From contig NZ_JAJUXH010000022.1 in the NCBI RefSeq assembly GCF_021390245.1, positions 1 through 64,000 of the forward strand: a stretch of DNA of 64,000 nucleotides, written 5' to 3'. A program made the translations under genes and the position numbers. A model generated the notes under the pieces. That model ran no database searches. It was given only the letters and a program-made list of their open reading frames with translations, and had not been told where the DNA came from. Within the stretch, counting starts at the first letter, position 1, and every line of letters starts with the position of its first letter. Origin of the DNA: Dyadobacter sp. CY323 (GTDB taxonomy: Bacteria > Bacteroidota > Bacteroidia > Cytophagales > Spirosomataceae). Positions 35,507-46,000 of this stretch are shown piece by piece.

Positions 35507-36730
35507 ATGGACCTAGTTGCAGAAGAACCCAATTCCGTCATTGATATTCGCAAAAACCGCATTCGAAGTAACCTTTTACTACATTTATATCAGTCAGGCG
35601 ACACGTCGATCAATAAGATGGCGAGGCTGTTTCATGCGAGTATTCCGTCTGCAACAGGTATTGTAAATGACCTCATGCGTGAAGGCTGGATTACGGAAAC
35701 GGGCACTGGCCCTGCGCGAGCCGGGAGACCGCCGGTTTTGTACGGTCTTAGTGCAAAAAAGTACCTGACCCTGATCATGGATATCAACCGCCATGACACG
35801 CAGCTGGTAATATTTGATTTACACAACCAACTGATCGTCAAGCGAAAAGTAGATATCCGACTCGATGATTCCATTACTTTTCTTGAGGAGCTTTTTGCAG
35901 CTACCGACGACTTTCTGGAATCTAACAACATTAGTTTCAGCAAACTTTGGGGCATCGGCGTATCCATGCCAGGACTGATCAATACATCAAAAGGCATTAA
36001 CCTTACCTACCCCAACCTTACACCTTCGGGCGTACCCCTGGTGGCCCATTTGAAGAAACATTTCAAGCTGCCGGTCTGCCTTTTCAACGATACCAAAGCA
36101 ACTACGATCGGTGAGCACCGGTTTGGTTTTGCGGTCGAGAAATCGCAGGTTTTAACGATCAATATTGACTGGGGCGTCGGTTTGGGGATTGTTATTAATG
36201 GCGAAGTTTTCAACGGAGCTTCCGGTTTCGCCGGAGAACTTGGCCACATTCAGGTTAAGCCAGATGGAATGCTCTGCCATTGCGGAAAAGTTGGCTGCCT
36301 GGACACCATTACTTCTGCCATTGCGCTGATCCGTCAGGCGAAAGAAGGCATTCAGAAGGGGAGAGCTACGATACTGACGCAAATCGTTAATAATGATCTG
36401 GATCTTCTGGAAACTTCACATATCATCGAAGCCGTTCACGCAGGTGACGAATTTTCGATTGATCTTTTGAGCAAGGTAGGAACGGAACTTGGTAAAGGAC
36501 TGGCAACGGCCGTGCATTTGTTCAATCCCGAAGTGATTATTGTAGGAGGTCTTTTAGCTGAGGCGGGACCATTTATTTCCAACCCTATCGAGCAGGCGAT
36601 CAACAAATACTGTTTATCCGATTTCAAAAATCCTTTATCGATCCACATTTCCAAACTTGGCGCCAAAGCTCGTTTGCTTGGCACGCAGGCTCATTTATTT
36701 GAGCATTTAATCGCAAAAGAATTTCCTTGA
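35507..36730 (+). CDS. ROK family transcriptional regulator (NagC/Mlc-like)
   Basis: A 407-aa ROK protein with an N-terminal winged-helix DNA-binding part (about 15-75, SNLLLHLYQSGDTSINKMAR, GIVNDLMREGWITETGTG), then the actin-like ROK domain: MDINRHDTQLV, LFNDTKATTIGEHRFG, NIDWGVGLGIVINGEVFNGA, GELGHIQVKPDG, and the zinc motif CHCGKVGCLD. The helix-turn-helix makes it a sugar-responsive repressor or activator, not a pure kinase. It may control nearby or distant sugar genes; its operator could be the palindrome in the upstream gap. Inducer unknown. Confidence 0.92.
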   Translation: MDLVAEEPNSVIDIRKNRIRSNLLLHLYQSGDTSINKMARLFHASIPSATGIVNDLMREGWITETGTGPARAGRPPVLYGLSAKKYLTLIMDINRHDTQLVIFDLHNQLIVKRKVDIRLDDSITFLEELFAATDDFLESNNISFSKLWGIGVSMPGLINTSKGINLTYPNLTPSGVPLVAHLKKHFKLPVCLFNDTKATTIGEHRFGFAVEKSQVLTINIDWGVGLGIVINGEVFNGASGFAGELGHIQVKPDGMLCHCGKVGCLDTITSAIALIRQAKEGIQKGRATILTQIVNNDLDLLETSHIIEAVHAGDEFSIDLLSKVGTELGKGLATAVHLFNPEVIIVGGLLAEAGPFISNPIEQAINKYCLSDFKNPLSIHISKLGAKARLLGTQAHLFEHLIAKEFP

Positions 36731-36735
36731 TACGT

Positions 36736-36766
36736 ATGGGTTGATGCGGACGCCGCATCAACCCAT
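36736..36766. terminator. 14-bp perfect hairpin between convergent ROK and waaA genes
   Basis: ATGGGTTGATGCGG and CCGCATCAACCCAT form a perfect 14-bp stem with a 3-nt loop. The right arm covers the last codons and stop of waaA (stop at 36758). The lack of a clear U-run makes it a stalling or bidirectional hairpin rather than a classical terminator. Confidence 0.6.
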
Positions 36767-38011
36767 TAATTCCTCTACTTTTCTCATAATCCTTTCGGTA
36801 GCACCGATTTTGCTCAGAACATAATTACGGCTGATCTTTCCTGCTTCCAGCCTTTTCTCCGAATCCTGTATCCATGAGCTGACAATCTGTTTCACCTCAT
36901 TACTATCCCGAACCACAAAAGCACCACCTTCCTGAATCAGGTCGGCAGCTTCCTGAAAACGATGGTAACTTTTGTTTCCGAAAACAACCGGTAAACCAAA
37001 CGTCGCCGCTTCCAGCACGTTATGCAACCCCGCACCGAATGAGCCGCCTATAAATGCCGCATCGCCGTAGCGGTACAAAGAAGAAAGCATTCCGATGTTG
37101 TCAATAATCAGATAATCAAAGCTTTCAGGCTGCCCGTCTGTCATTTCGGAATACAAAATGGACGTTCCTCCCAGCTTGGCACGCCACCCTTCAATCTCTT
37201 CCCTTTTTATTTCATGTGGCGCGATAATTGCTTTAAACTTTCCTTTCAATGCATTTAGTGCCGGAATCAAAACCTGCATATCTGCATCCCAGACGGAGCC
37301 TGCAACGATACAAAATGCCTGGTTTCTGAAGCTGGCAATCTCAGGTAATTCCCTCGCTTGCGATGCAATGGTCTTAACACGGTCGAAACGGGTGTCGCCG
37401 GCCATACTGATTTCTGAAATCCCGATCTCGGTTAAAAGCCTGACCGACTCCTGGTTCTGAACGAAAATGTGACTGTACCTTCGCAGCATTTTTTGAAAAA
37501 ATCCGCCAAATGGGCCAAAGAAAGATTGATTCTTTGAAAAAATAGCCGAGAAAGAAACGATGGATGTTCCTGTTTTTTCCAGCTCCCGCAGATAATTGAA
37601 CCAGAATTCATACTTGATAAAGAACGCGATCCGGGGTTGGACAATGCGGATAAAACGTCGCGCATTTGCCCGGGTATCTACCGGCAAATAACAAATGTAA
37701 TCCGCTACTTTGTAGTCTTTTCGGATCTCATAACCAGACGGAGAAAAAAAGGTGATCAGGATAAAATGATCCGGATAACGGTTCCGATAAGCTTCGATGA
37801 CGGGCCTGCCCTGCTCAAATTCCCCTAGAGAAGCTGCGTGAAACCACGCAACCGGCCTGTTACCGGCTAGCGCGGCAAACGAATGTTCCAGCTTTTCGAG
37901 TAACCCTTTTCGTCCTTCAACCCCGAGTTTTATTTTAGCATTAAATGGGGCAAGAAATTTAATAAGAAAGGCAAAAAGACTAATTGCAAGTTGATAGGTG
38001 AATTCGAGCAA
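36758..38011 (-). CDS. waaA: 3-deoxy-D-manno-octulosonic acid transferase (WaaA/KdtA)
   Basis: A 417-aa GT30 Kdo transferase. It has an N-terminal membrane anchor (about 5-22), the acceptor side GRPVAWFHAASLGEFEQGRPV, and the GT-B donor half with VAGSVWDADMQVL, IAPHEIKREEIEGW and AAFIGGSFGAGLHNVLEAATFGLPVVFGN, typical of WaaA. It adds Kdo to lipid A precursor at the inner membrane. A hairpin covers its stop codon. Confidence 0.95.
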   Translation of the reverse strand: MLEFTYQLAISLFAFLIKFLAPFNAKIKLGVEGRKGLLEKLEHSFAALAGNRPVAWFHAASLGEFEQGRPVIEAYRNRYPDHFILITFFSPSGYEIRKDYKVADYICYLPVDTRANARRFIRIVQPRIAFFIKYEFWFNYLRELEKTGTSIVSFSAIFSKNQSFFGPFGGFFQKMLRRYSHIFVQNQESVRLLTEIGISEISMAGDTRFDRVKTIASQARELPEIASFRNQAFCIVAGSVWDADMQVLIPALNALKGKFKAIIAPHEIKREEIEGWRAKLGGTSILYSEMTDGQPESFDYLIIDNIGMLSSLYRYGDAAFIGGSFGAGLHNVLEAATFGLPVVFGNKSYHRFQEAADLIQEGGAFVVRDSNEVKQIVSSWIQDSEKRLEAGKISRNYVLSKIGATERIMRKVEELMG

Positions 38012-38145
38012 AGGAATCTGAGTAAAAGGAGATTATGTTTAAAAAATGTTTCGAAAAATCACGCTGATCCGTAATTTTTGGCAGGCTTTTTTCTGTCTTT
38101 TTTCGTTTAAAGAACATAAAAGTACAAAAAACCGTTAAAGTGATG

Positions 38146-38176
38146 TTGGTATGGAAACGCTTACACGATTATTTTG
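38146..38176 (+). promoter_or_regulatory. Possible Bacteroidota promoter upstream of the 38224 gene
   Basis: TTG at 38146-38148, then 21 nt, then TATTTTG at 38170-38176, with the same TTG-N21-TANTTTG form as the sulfatase candidate. It lies 47 nt before the ATG. Confidence 0.35.
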
Positions 38177-38223
38177 TACTTTCACTATTTGTAAAACACA
38201 TACCTACTCGAAGATAAATTAGC

Positions 38224-38997
38224 ATGATGCGTGTAAAACTTTTACTATCAGTATCTATCCTGTTTGTACTATCGACAGATATATACGCTCAAAGGAGGGC
38301 AGCGAAGAATGAGGACAGTGAGGAGAGCTATAAATCTTTCACCTCAGTAGGTATCAGCACCAATACGAACTCCGGCATACTTGGCGGGGCCGTTTTTCGT
38401 CAGTCATCTGCTCTTTCTTCTAAACTGTTCGGAAAAAACCAATATCGCTACCTGGCGGTGGAGGTTGTCAATGTGAAGCATCCGAAGGAGCTTTCAACAC
38501 AGGATTTCGTTACCGGCGCGAGGCTAGTTTACGGAAAGCAAAATTATCTGTTCGTTATCCGGCCGGAGTACGGTCGTGAACTGACGTTATTCAACAGGCA
38601 CGAGGATGAAGGCATTTCGATCAGCGGAATCCTGGCTGCCGGACCTTCCCTGGGACTTGAAAAACCGTATATGGTTCAGTTCCAATCATCCGACGGTCGC
38701 GTGGTGACTGAACCTTTTGATCCTGTGAAGCATGCAGGAAGTACTCAGACAACTGGTATCGTTGGCGCTGGTAGTTTTTTCCAGGGTTTTGGTAAAAGCA
38801 AGATCGTCCCCGGCTTACATATAAAAACGGCTATGAGCTTCGAACTCAGCGCATTCAGAGAGAATGTAACCGGCATAGAGATTGGTTTTATTGCCGAGGC
38901 ATTTACGAGACAAGTACAAATTATGGCTTTTGCTGAAAACAGAAGCTTTTACACTTCCGGCTACCTTACGCTCTATTTTGGTAGCAAAAAAAGATAG
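38224..38997 (+). CDS. Hypothetical outer-membrane beta-barrel-like protein
   Basis: A 257-aa protein with a signal peptide (MMRVKLLLSVSILFVLSTDI, cleaved near YAQ) and alternating strands that look like a small outer-membrane barrel, ending SGYLTLYFGSKKR. I recognise no family name with confidence. Many Bacteroidota carry a protein of this size just before lipA. It ends 6 nt before lipA, so the two are co-transcribed. Possible roles are structural, but nothing in the sequence shows a catalytic site. Confidence 0.8.
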   Translation: MMRVKLLLSVSILFVLSTDIYAQRRAAKNEDSEESYKSFTSVGISTNTNSGILGGAVFRQSSALSSKLFGKNQYRYLAVEVVNVKHPKELSTQDFVTGARLVYGKQNYLFVIRPEYGRELTLFNRHEDEGISISGILAAGPSLGLEKPYMVQFQSSDGRVVTEPFDPVKHAGSTQTTGIVGAGSFFQGFGKSKIVPGLHIKTAMSFELSAFRENVTGIEIGFIAEAFTRQVQIMAFAENRSFYTSGYLTLYFGSKKR

Positions 38998-39003
38998 TTT
39001 ATT

Positions 39004-39882
39004 ATGATTGAATTACCCGTTATTCCGTCGGAGCGAAAAAAACGTCCCGATTGGCTCAGAGTAAAACTTCCCGCCGGACCAGAGTTTCGAAAAGTGAGAC
39101 AGCTGGTTGATAACTACAAACTGCATACGATTTGTGAAAGTGGGAATTGTCCTAATATGGGAGAATGCTGGGGCGCAGGCACTGCCACTTTTATGATTCT
39201 TGGAAATGTGTGTACCCGGAGCTGCAGCTTTTGCGCAGTGGCTACCGGAAGACCAAACGAATATGATACGGACGAACCGAGACGAGTGGCAGAAGCCATT
39301 AAACTAATGCAGGTTAAACACGCGGTTCTTACCTCTGTAAACCGTGATGAGCTGAAAGACCGCGGTGCCGAAATCTGGTACCAGACTGTGAGACAGGTGA
39401 AAGAAAATACACCTGAAACGACGATTGAGACATTGATCCCGGACGTGAAAAACAATTGGGACGCATTAATACGCATGATCGAAGCCGGCCAGGAAGTGGT
39501 TTCTCACAACATGGAAACGGTGGAACGTTTATACCGTGCGGTACGTCCGCAAGCCAAGTATAGCCGCAGTCTCGAACAAATCAAACGGACAAAGGAATTC
39601 GGACAACGTACCAAATCGGGTATTATGCTCGGGCTGGGCGAAACGGTGGAAGAAGTTTACAAAGCAATGGACGATCTTGCAGAAAACGGACTGGACATCC
39701 TGACGCTGGGACAATATCTGCAGCCCACCAAAATGCATCATGAAGTAATTGAATGGATTACCCCCGAAATGTTTGAAAATTATAGAGAGGAAGGTTTGAA
39801 AAGAGGACTGAAATATGTTGAGTCAGGCCCGCTCGTCCGTTCCAGCTATCACGCCGAACGACACGTGAATGTTCCGATCTGA
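39004..39882 (+). CDS. lipA: Lipoyl synthase
   Basis: A 292-aa radical-SAM enzyme with the auxiliary cluster motif CESGNCPNMGEC, the radical-SAM CTRSCSFC motif, and the C-terminal PLVRSSYHAE with the RSSY serine ligand. It inserts two sulfur atoms into octanoyl groups on the lipoyl domains of 2-oxoacid dehydrogenases. It follows the outer-membrane-like gene by 6 nt; a terminator lies just past its end. Confidence 0.97.
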   Translation: MIELPVIPSERKKRPDWLRVKLPAGPEFRKVRQLVDNYKLHTICESGNCPNMGECWGAGTATFMILGNVCTRSCSFCAVATGRPNEYDTDEPRRVAEAIKLMQVKHAVLTSVNRDELKDRGAEIWYQTVRQVKENTPETTIETLIPDVKNNWDALIRMIEAGQEVVSHNMETVERLYRAVRPQAKYSRSLEQIKRTKEFGQRTKSGIMLGLGETVEEVYKAMDDLAENGLDILTLGQYLQPTKMHHEVIEWITPEMFENYREEGLKRGLKYVESGPLVRSSYHAERHVNVPI

Positions 39883-39900
39883 TTTCATGTAGATAATTAA

Positions 39901-39934
39901 GAAACCCTGCTTGTAACAAAACGAGCAGGGTTTC
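39901..39934 (+). terminator. Rho-independent terminator after lipA
   Basis: GAAACCCTGCT and AGCAGGGTTTC form an 11-bp stem with a 12-nt loop, followed by TTATT, about 18 nt past the stop. Confidence 0.85.
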
Positions 39935-40097
39935 TTATTGATACGGTTTTTAGCCAGTGCATAATTTCTATCTGCCAGGTGTACTTTTCAATGCGTTTTT
40001 ATTTGGTTAATGCCTTAAAAAAATTCAATTTTGTTTTTCATTTCATACACTTATTACACAATTCCCGGAAGGAATCAAATTCAAACAATTTCAATTT

Positions 40098-41378
40098 ATG
40101 CCATACTTATTCACCTCGGAGTCTGTTTCTGAAGGACATCCGGACAAGGTAGCAGATCAGATATCAGATGCACTCATTGATAATTTCCTGGCTTGGGACA
40201 CCGATAGTAAAGTAGCCTGCGAAACATTGGTAACAACGGGACAAGTTGTACTTGCCGGAGAAGTGAAGACCAACACGTATCTGGATGTACAGAAAATCAC
40301 TCGCGAGGTAATCAGGAAAATCGGGTATACGAAAAGCGAGTATATGTTTGAAGCAAATTCCTGCGGGATTTTGTCTGCCATCCACGATCAGAGTGCGGAT
40401 ATTAACCAGGGAGTTGACCGTGCAGTTGCGACGACCAGTTTCGAGGAGAAAGCCAATGCACAGGGAGCAGGAGATCAGGGAATGATGTTTGGTTACGCAA
40501 CCCGCGAAACAGAAAATTACATGCCGCTGGCTCTGGATCTCGCTCACAAGATCCTTCAGGAAATGTCGTTGATCCGGAATACCGAGTCAAACCTGATCCC
40601 ATACCTTCGTCCCGACGCCAAATCGCAGGTAACGATTGAATATAGCGACGAAAATGTCCCATTGCGTATTGACACCATCGTTGTCTCGACACAACACGAT
40701 GACTTCGATTCGGAAGAAGCTATGCTGGCGAAAATCAAAAGCGATGTTATCAATCTTGTGATTCCACGCGTGCAGGCAAAACTTACTCCGGAATTACAAA
40801 AGTTGTTTACCGGCGACATTACTTTCCACATCAATCCTACCGGCAAGTTTGTGATCGGCGGACCACACGGAGATACCGGTCTTACCGGCCGTAAGATCAT
40901 CGTCGATACCTACGGTGGAAAAGGTGCACACGGCGGTGGTGCATTCTCCGGAAAAGATCCTTCCAAAGTAGACCGTTCCGCTGCCTACGCGACCCGTCAT
41001 ATCGCGAAAAACATGGTCGCATCCGGCCTTTGTGATGAAGTACTGGTTCAGGTATCGTACGCCATTGGGGTTGCAACACCTTGCGGGCTTTACGTAAATA
41101 CCTACGGAACTTCGAAAGTATCAGACAATGACGGTACTATCGCTGAGAAAATCGGTGAGATCTTTGATCTGCGCCCATATGCCATCGAGCAACGTTTGAA
41201 ACTTCGCAACCCGATCTACTCTGAAACCGCTGCTTACGGCCATATGGGACGCAAAAATGAGATCGTCAGTAAGTCATTTAAAGGAGCAAACGGAGAAGAG
41301 AAACAAGTTGAAGTAGAACTGTTTACCTGGGAAAAGCTTGATTTCGTAGACGCGATTAAAGAGAAATTCGCGATTTGA
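40098..41378 (+). CDS. metK: S-adenosylmethionine synthase
   Basis: A 426-aa MetK. Signatures are FTSESVSEGHPDKVADQISDA (ATP-binding start, His15), GAGDQGMMFGYAT, GGPHGDTGLTGRKIIVDTYGG and the P-loop-like GGGAFSGKDPSKVDRS. It makes S-adenosylmethionine from methionine and ATP. The upstream 163 nt contain no recognisable SAM riboswitch. Length is normal. Confidence 0.97.
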   Translation: MPYLFTSESVSEGHPDKVADQISDALIDNFLAWDTDSKVACETLVTTGQVVLAGEVKTNTYLDVQKITREVIRKIGYTKSEYMFEANSCGILSAIHDQSADINQGVDRAVATTSFEEKANAQGAGDQGMMFGYATRETENYMPLALDLAHKILQEMSLIRNTESNLIPYLRPDAKSQVTIEYSDENVPLRIDTIVVSTQHDDFDSEEAMLAKIKSDVINLVIPRVQAKLTPELQKLFTGDITFHINPTGKFVIGGPHGDTGLTGRKIIVDTYGGKGAHGGGAFSGKDPSKVDRSAAYATRHIAKNMVASGLCDEVLVQVSYAIGVATPCGLYVNTYGTSKVSDNDGTIAEKIGEIFDLRPYAIEQRLKLRNPIYSETAAYGHMGRKNEIVSKSFKGANGEEKQVEVELFTWEKLDFVDAIKEKFAI

Positions 41379-41399
41379 CCTAACATATCATTAAGGTGT

Positions 41400-41437
41400 A
41401 AAAGGCTGTCCCGCACATATGTGAGACAGCCTTTTTT
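41400..41437. terminator. Terminator after metK
   Basis: AAAGGCTGTC and GACAGCCTTT form the outer stem around a CACATATGTG inner palindrome, ending in a T-run. It lies between convergent genes. Confidence 0.87.
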
Positions 41438-41468
41438 GTTGCAACATTCGAAATTCAGAACGCTACAA

Positions 41469-42968
41469 TTATCTCGAAAATTCCGGTTTTTTGATACTCA
41501 AAAGGGTAACTCTCTTCTTGGCCAGATACTGTTCATAAAATGAGTTTTTCATTGCCATATATTGCTGGGCCTCCTCCAAACTACCCGTCTTTCGAAGCGT
41601 TTTATACAAGTCGCCGTGCGCATTATATGGCGTTGCTACAAATGCTTTATCTGTCACCGCACTCACCACAACGTTTGACTGTAACGGCTGCATCAGGATC
41701 AAAAATTGGTGGGAAAAATTCAGACATAAAACGAGCGCAAGCGTGAGCGACAATCCCCAGTGGCTGGGTTTCCATTCTTTGTTGGTCCATCGAGTATGCA
41801 ATAATCTTAAAATGCAGATCAGGAAAATAACCAGGAAGCTGATATTCATTTTTGTAAGCCAGTCATTCCATTTTCCAACAACAAATGAGGAAAGGCAGAA
41901 AAACAGAATGAACAAGGCCGTCATAAGATTTCTTGACAACAATGCTGTACGGTCTGCGAGCAAACGATAGATGACATAAACGATGACCGCGTCCAGGAAA
42001 ACGCCCGTTAAATACCGGATAATAAAAGGCCCGTCGCCAGCAAATTCCCAAACAAAACCGTGCACAGGCAGTTTTTCTCCCGCCGCAAAATAGGCCAGGG
42101 TTGGCGCCAGACATACAAATGGCAAAATGTAAAGCGGAATGATCCGAAACGTCAGCAAATCGCTCCGTTTAACGTTGAACAGGAAATTCACAGCGAATAT
42201 CGTGCAGAGGCTCACAAATGGAAAAATGGCCCAGGTTAGCGATAAAGTTATCGGGAAGACACTTTCCTGAAATCTCTTCGAAACCGATGTGTCGTAAAGA
42301 ATAATGCACCCCACAATTAAACTGGGAATGAGTTGATTAGGGACCCATCTGGACTGATCGAATATCGATCCAATATTGATGTTGAAAGTATTTACCTGGG
42401 ATTCAAACAAATACATTTTTGATAAAATCCTGAACAAGATCGTCCCAATCCCGCCAATCAGAAGAAAGACGACCACAAATGTTTTGTTCTTCAAAAGAAG
42501 TATGTAAACCCACGAAATTCCCAGAAGAAAACCCAAAAACGTCCACGCAAAAATGACCGAAGGATATACTTGCCCGAACATTTTGAATATCAGTGCCGGC
42601 ACGAGGTAATACCCAAAGTAGTAGCGAATAAGACGGTTGACACCTGGAAAATAATAGGGCCATTCGTGTGCCGCCAAATCATAAAATTTGGAGTTGTGTC
42701 CATATGAATCGGAAATCTGGAAACTGTACCCGCCATTTCCGGAAAGGAATGTCCAGACAGCCGCAATACCTACTAAAAAACCCAGATCAGCTAAGGTAAA
42801 TCCTAGCTGGTCCCGATCGGCCTTCTTTCCGAGTTCTCTTATGTACAGCAAGAGAAGCATGAAAATCACAAGGAAGGAAATCGATGGAATGAACCAACCC
42901 CAGGCAAAAATTAAATTGGGCATCAGCAAATAGCCAACACTGATTTTACGCAGAGTAGAAACGGTCAT
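41469..42968 (-). CDS. Polytopic membrane protein, possibly GT-C-like
   Basis: A 499-aa protein with about ten or more hydrophobic segments, for example FIPSISFLVIFMLLLLYI, VVVFLLIGGIGTILF, NLMTALFILFFCLSSFVVG, and a loop SDSYGHNSKFYDLAAHEWP after the second segments. The large polar loop between early transmembrane helices resembles GT-C-type glycosyltransferase or oligosaccharide-processing proteins, but I see no clear donor motif. It is a single gene between metK and the RND permease gene. Function unknown. Confidence 0.75.
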   Translation of the reverse strand: MTVSTLRKISVGYLLMPNLIFAWGWFIPSISFLVIFMLLLLYIRELGKKADRDQLGFTLADLGFLVGIAAVWTFLSGNGGYSFQISDSYGHNSKFYDLAAHEWPYYFPGVNRLIRYYFGYYLVPALIFKMFGQVYPSVIFAWTFLGFLLGISWVYILLLKNKTFVVVFLLIGGIGTILFRILSKMYLFESQVNTFNINIGSIFDQSRWVPNQLIPSLIVGCIILYDTSVSKRFQESVFPITLSLTWAIFPFVSLCTIFAVNFLFNVKRSDLLTFRIIPLYILPFVCLAPTLAYFAAGEKLPVHGFVWEFAGDGPFIIRYLTGVFLDAVIVYVIYRLLADRTALLSRNLMTALFILFFCLSSFVVGKWNDWLTKMNISFLVIFLICILRLLHTRWTNKEWKPSHWGLSLTLALVLCLNFSHQFLILMQPLQSNVVVSAVTDKAFVATPYNAHGDLYKTLRKTGSLEEAQQYMAMKNSFYEQYLAKKRVTLLSIKKPEFSR

Positions 42969-43012
42969 ATAGAGGAGAGTAAGTAGTAACTTTCGGTAAC
43001 TAATTTAAAAAG

Positions 43013-43049
43013 AGAAAGGAGCTGCCTTTTTTGAAGACAGCTCCTTTCT
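43013..43049 (-). terminator. Terminator after the RND efflux permease gene
   Basis: AGAAAGGAGCTG and CAGCTCCTTTCT form a 12-bp stem with a 13-nt loop, about 20 nt past the permease stop and followed on the minus strand by a U-rich run. Confidence 0.85.
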
Positions 43050-43068
43050 TAATAAAAGAAACAAAAGA

Positions 43069-46000
43069 TCAGAAATGCGCTTCTTCTTCAAGTTCGCTAT
43101 CATGAGCAATCCGTTCAATCATTTTCATTTTCTCAAAATTCTTAGGTCTTGAGAAGAAAGTATAAATGGCCGGGATCACATATAATGTGAGCACCAGCGA
43201 GAATAATAGTCCTCCCATAATCACAATCCCCATCGACATCCGGCTTTTACCCGCCGAACCTAAAGCCATCGCAATGGGTAATGCACCGAGGATCGTAGCA
43301 AGACTTGTCATTAAAATGGGCCGGAAACGTAATGTGGCTGCTTCCAAAGCGGCTTCCTGAATGCTTCTCCCCTGCTCACGCAACTGGTTTGCGAATTCCA
43401 CAATCAGGATCCCGTTTTTAGTTACAAGCCCAATGAGCATGATCATCCCGATCTGGCTAAAAATGTTCAGGGTCTGGTCGAAGAACCAGAGTGAGAACAC
43501 GGCCCCGCCAATCGCCAGCGGCACGGTGAACATGATGATGAACGGATCGACGAAACTTTCGAACTGGCCAGCAAGAATGAAGTAAATCAATATCAATGCA
43601 AGGAAAAAAGAGAACATCGTATTGGAAGAACTTTCCGCATAATCTCTGGACGATCCGCTCAATGAAGTCTGAATGGATTCATCTTTCAACTTATCCCTGA
43701 TCCTGTCCATAGCCGCGATTCCATCACCGATCGTTTTTCCGGGTGCCAATGCAGCCTGCACAGTTGCGCTCATGTAACGGTTGTAGTGAAAAAGCTGCGG
43801 CGGGCTGCTTTCTTCTTCCGCTTTCACAATGTTATCGAGCTGAACCAGACTTCCATTACTCGTTTTTACAAACATACTTTTCAAATCCAATGGCTCATCG
43901 CGGTTCGTGCGGTCGTATTGCCCGATCACCTGATATTGTCTTCCATTCATGGTGAAATAGCCGAAACGCTGGCCTGCAAATGCAAGCTGCATGGTTTGTG
44001 CCACATCCTGAACCGAAACACCAAGCGACTTCGCTTTTTCACGGTCAATTGCGATCTGGATTTCCGGTTTGCTGAATTTCAGGTTGACATCTGTGATCGC
44101 GAACGTAGGATCTTCGGAAGCTTCTTCCATGAATTTTGGCAGATACTCGCGCAGCTTCTCAAAGTCAGGCGCCTGGATCACGTATTGGATCGGTAACCCG
44201 CCACGCGAGTCCACCGAAATGGTCTGCTGCTGCACGACGAACGACTTGGCATCGGGCATTTGTTTCAGTTGCTGGTTGATATAATCTGCAATTTCCTGCT
44301 GCGTTTGCGTCCTGAATTTTTTATCAACCAATGCGATCCTTCCGCTGCCCGTATTTGCGGCGCCCAAACCTGAGTTTCCGGGTGAAGTGATCAGCATTAA
44401 CCCTTTTCTCCCTGGCATAGAATCCATCAGCATTTGTCCCACATTCTGCACATAACGGTCGGTAAATTCGTAAGACGAACCTTCGGGGGCGGTCATGGTG
44501 ATACGGAACCAGTTCCTGTCGTCGAGTGGGGCCAGTTCGGATTGGAGGTCTTTCCCAAAAAACCAGATCATCCCTAATGTGATCACAACCAGCGGAATAG
44601 CAACCCAGCGCATTTTGAGAAATTTGGCTAATGCGGTACCATAATTATCTGTGATCTTCTCAAAAAACGGCTCTGTCTTTTCATAGAACCAGCTCTTCTT
44701 ATGCGTTTTACGAACCAGATATGCATTCAGCATTGGTGTGAGTGTCAGCGAAACAAAAGCAGAAATCAAAACTGCTGCGGAGATCACTATCCCGAATTCT
44801 CTGAAAAGCTTCCCGACAAACCCTTCCATAAAAATAACCGGGAGGAATACCGAAGCAAGTGTGATCGAAGTAGATAAAACCGCAAAAATGATCTCATTAG
44901 CACCTTTAATCGCGGCCTCAATGGGCCCCATTCCCTGCTCGATCTTTTTGAAAATGTTTTCCGTGACGACAATTCCATCATCCACAACCAGTCCGGTAGC
45001 CAAAACGATTGCAAGAAGTGTCAGTACATTAATGGAAAAACCCATGATGTACATCACAAAAAATGTCCCGATCAGAGATACCGGAATGTCAATCAGCGGA
45101 CGGAATGCAATGAGCCAGTCGCGGAAAAACAGGTAAATGATCAGTACCACCAGAATGATCGCGATGAGCAGCGTTTCTCCCACTTCTTCGATAGATCTTT
45201 CAACAAATATTGTGTTGTCGATCAGTGTGTCGAGCTCGTAATCTTTTGGAAGTTCCTTTTTAATGTCGGCCATCCGCTTGTTTACTTCCTGGGCGATATC
45301 GAGGTAATTGGCCCCCGGCATCGGTGAAATCGCCAGACCGATCATCGGAACGTTATCGAGCCTTAAAACCGTTTCTTCATTTTCCGGGCCCAGCGCTGCA
45401 TAGCCAATGTCTTTTAAATGGATCGTTTGAGTGGCCGAATTTTTGACGATCATTTCATTAAAATCATCTTCTGTCCGGAAACGTCCGATCGTTTTCACGG
45501 TTAATTCCGTATTGTCGCCGGCGAGTTTTCCGCTGGGCAATTCGACGTTTTCTTTGTCCAGGGCAATCTTTACATCTTGCGTAGTAATACCAAGAGACGC
45601 CATTTTAATGGGATCCATCCAGATCCGCATCGCGTATTTTTTCTGCCCGAAAATCCGGATCTCACTCACACCTTCAATCGTTTGAAGACGCTGTGCAATC
45701 ACATTTTCGGCATAATCACTTACTTCAAGGTGAGAACGTGTATCGCTTTTGAAAGTAAGTACGATAATGGGTTCCGAGTTGGCATCGGCTTTTGCAACAA
45801 CCGGCGGCCCATCGATATCCAGAGGTAATGTCCGGGAAGCAGAACCTACCTTATCACGCACGTCGTTTGCAGCACGTTCCATATTCACACCAATGTCGAA
45901 TTCGACTGTGATCTGGCTCGTACCCTGACTGCTGATCGAATTGATCGACTTGATCCCTTCAATACTATTCAGCTGTTTTTCAAGAGGCTCCGTGATCTGT

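Noticed and set aside
39935..40097. SAM riboswitch before metK
   Set aside because: The 163-nt leader shows no conserved SAM-I or SAM-II core and no strong multi-helix fold; only an AT-rich leader is seen.
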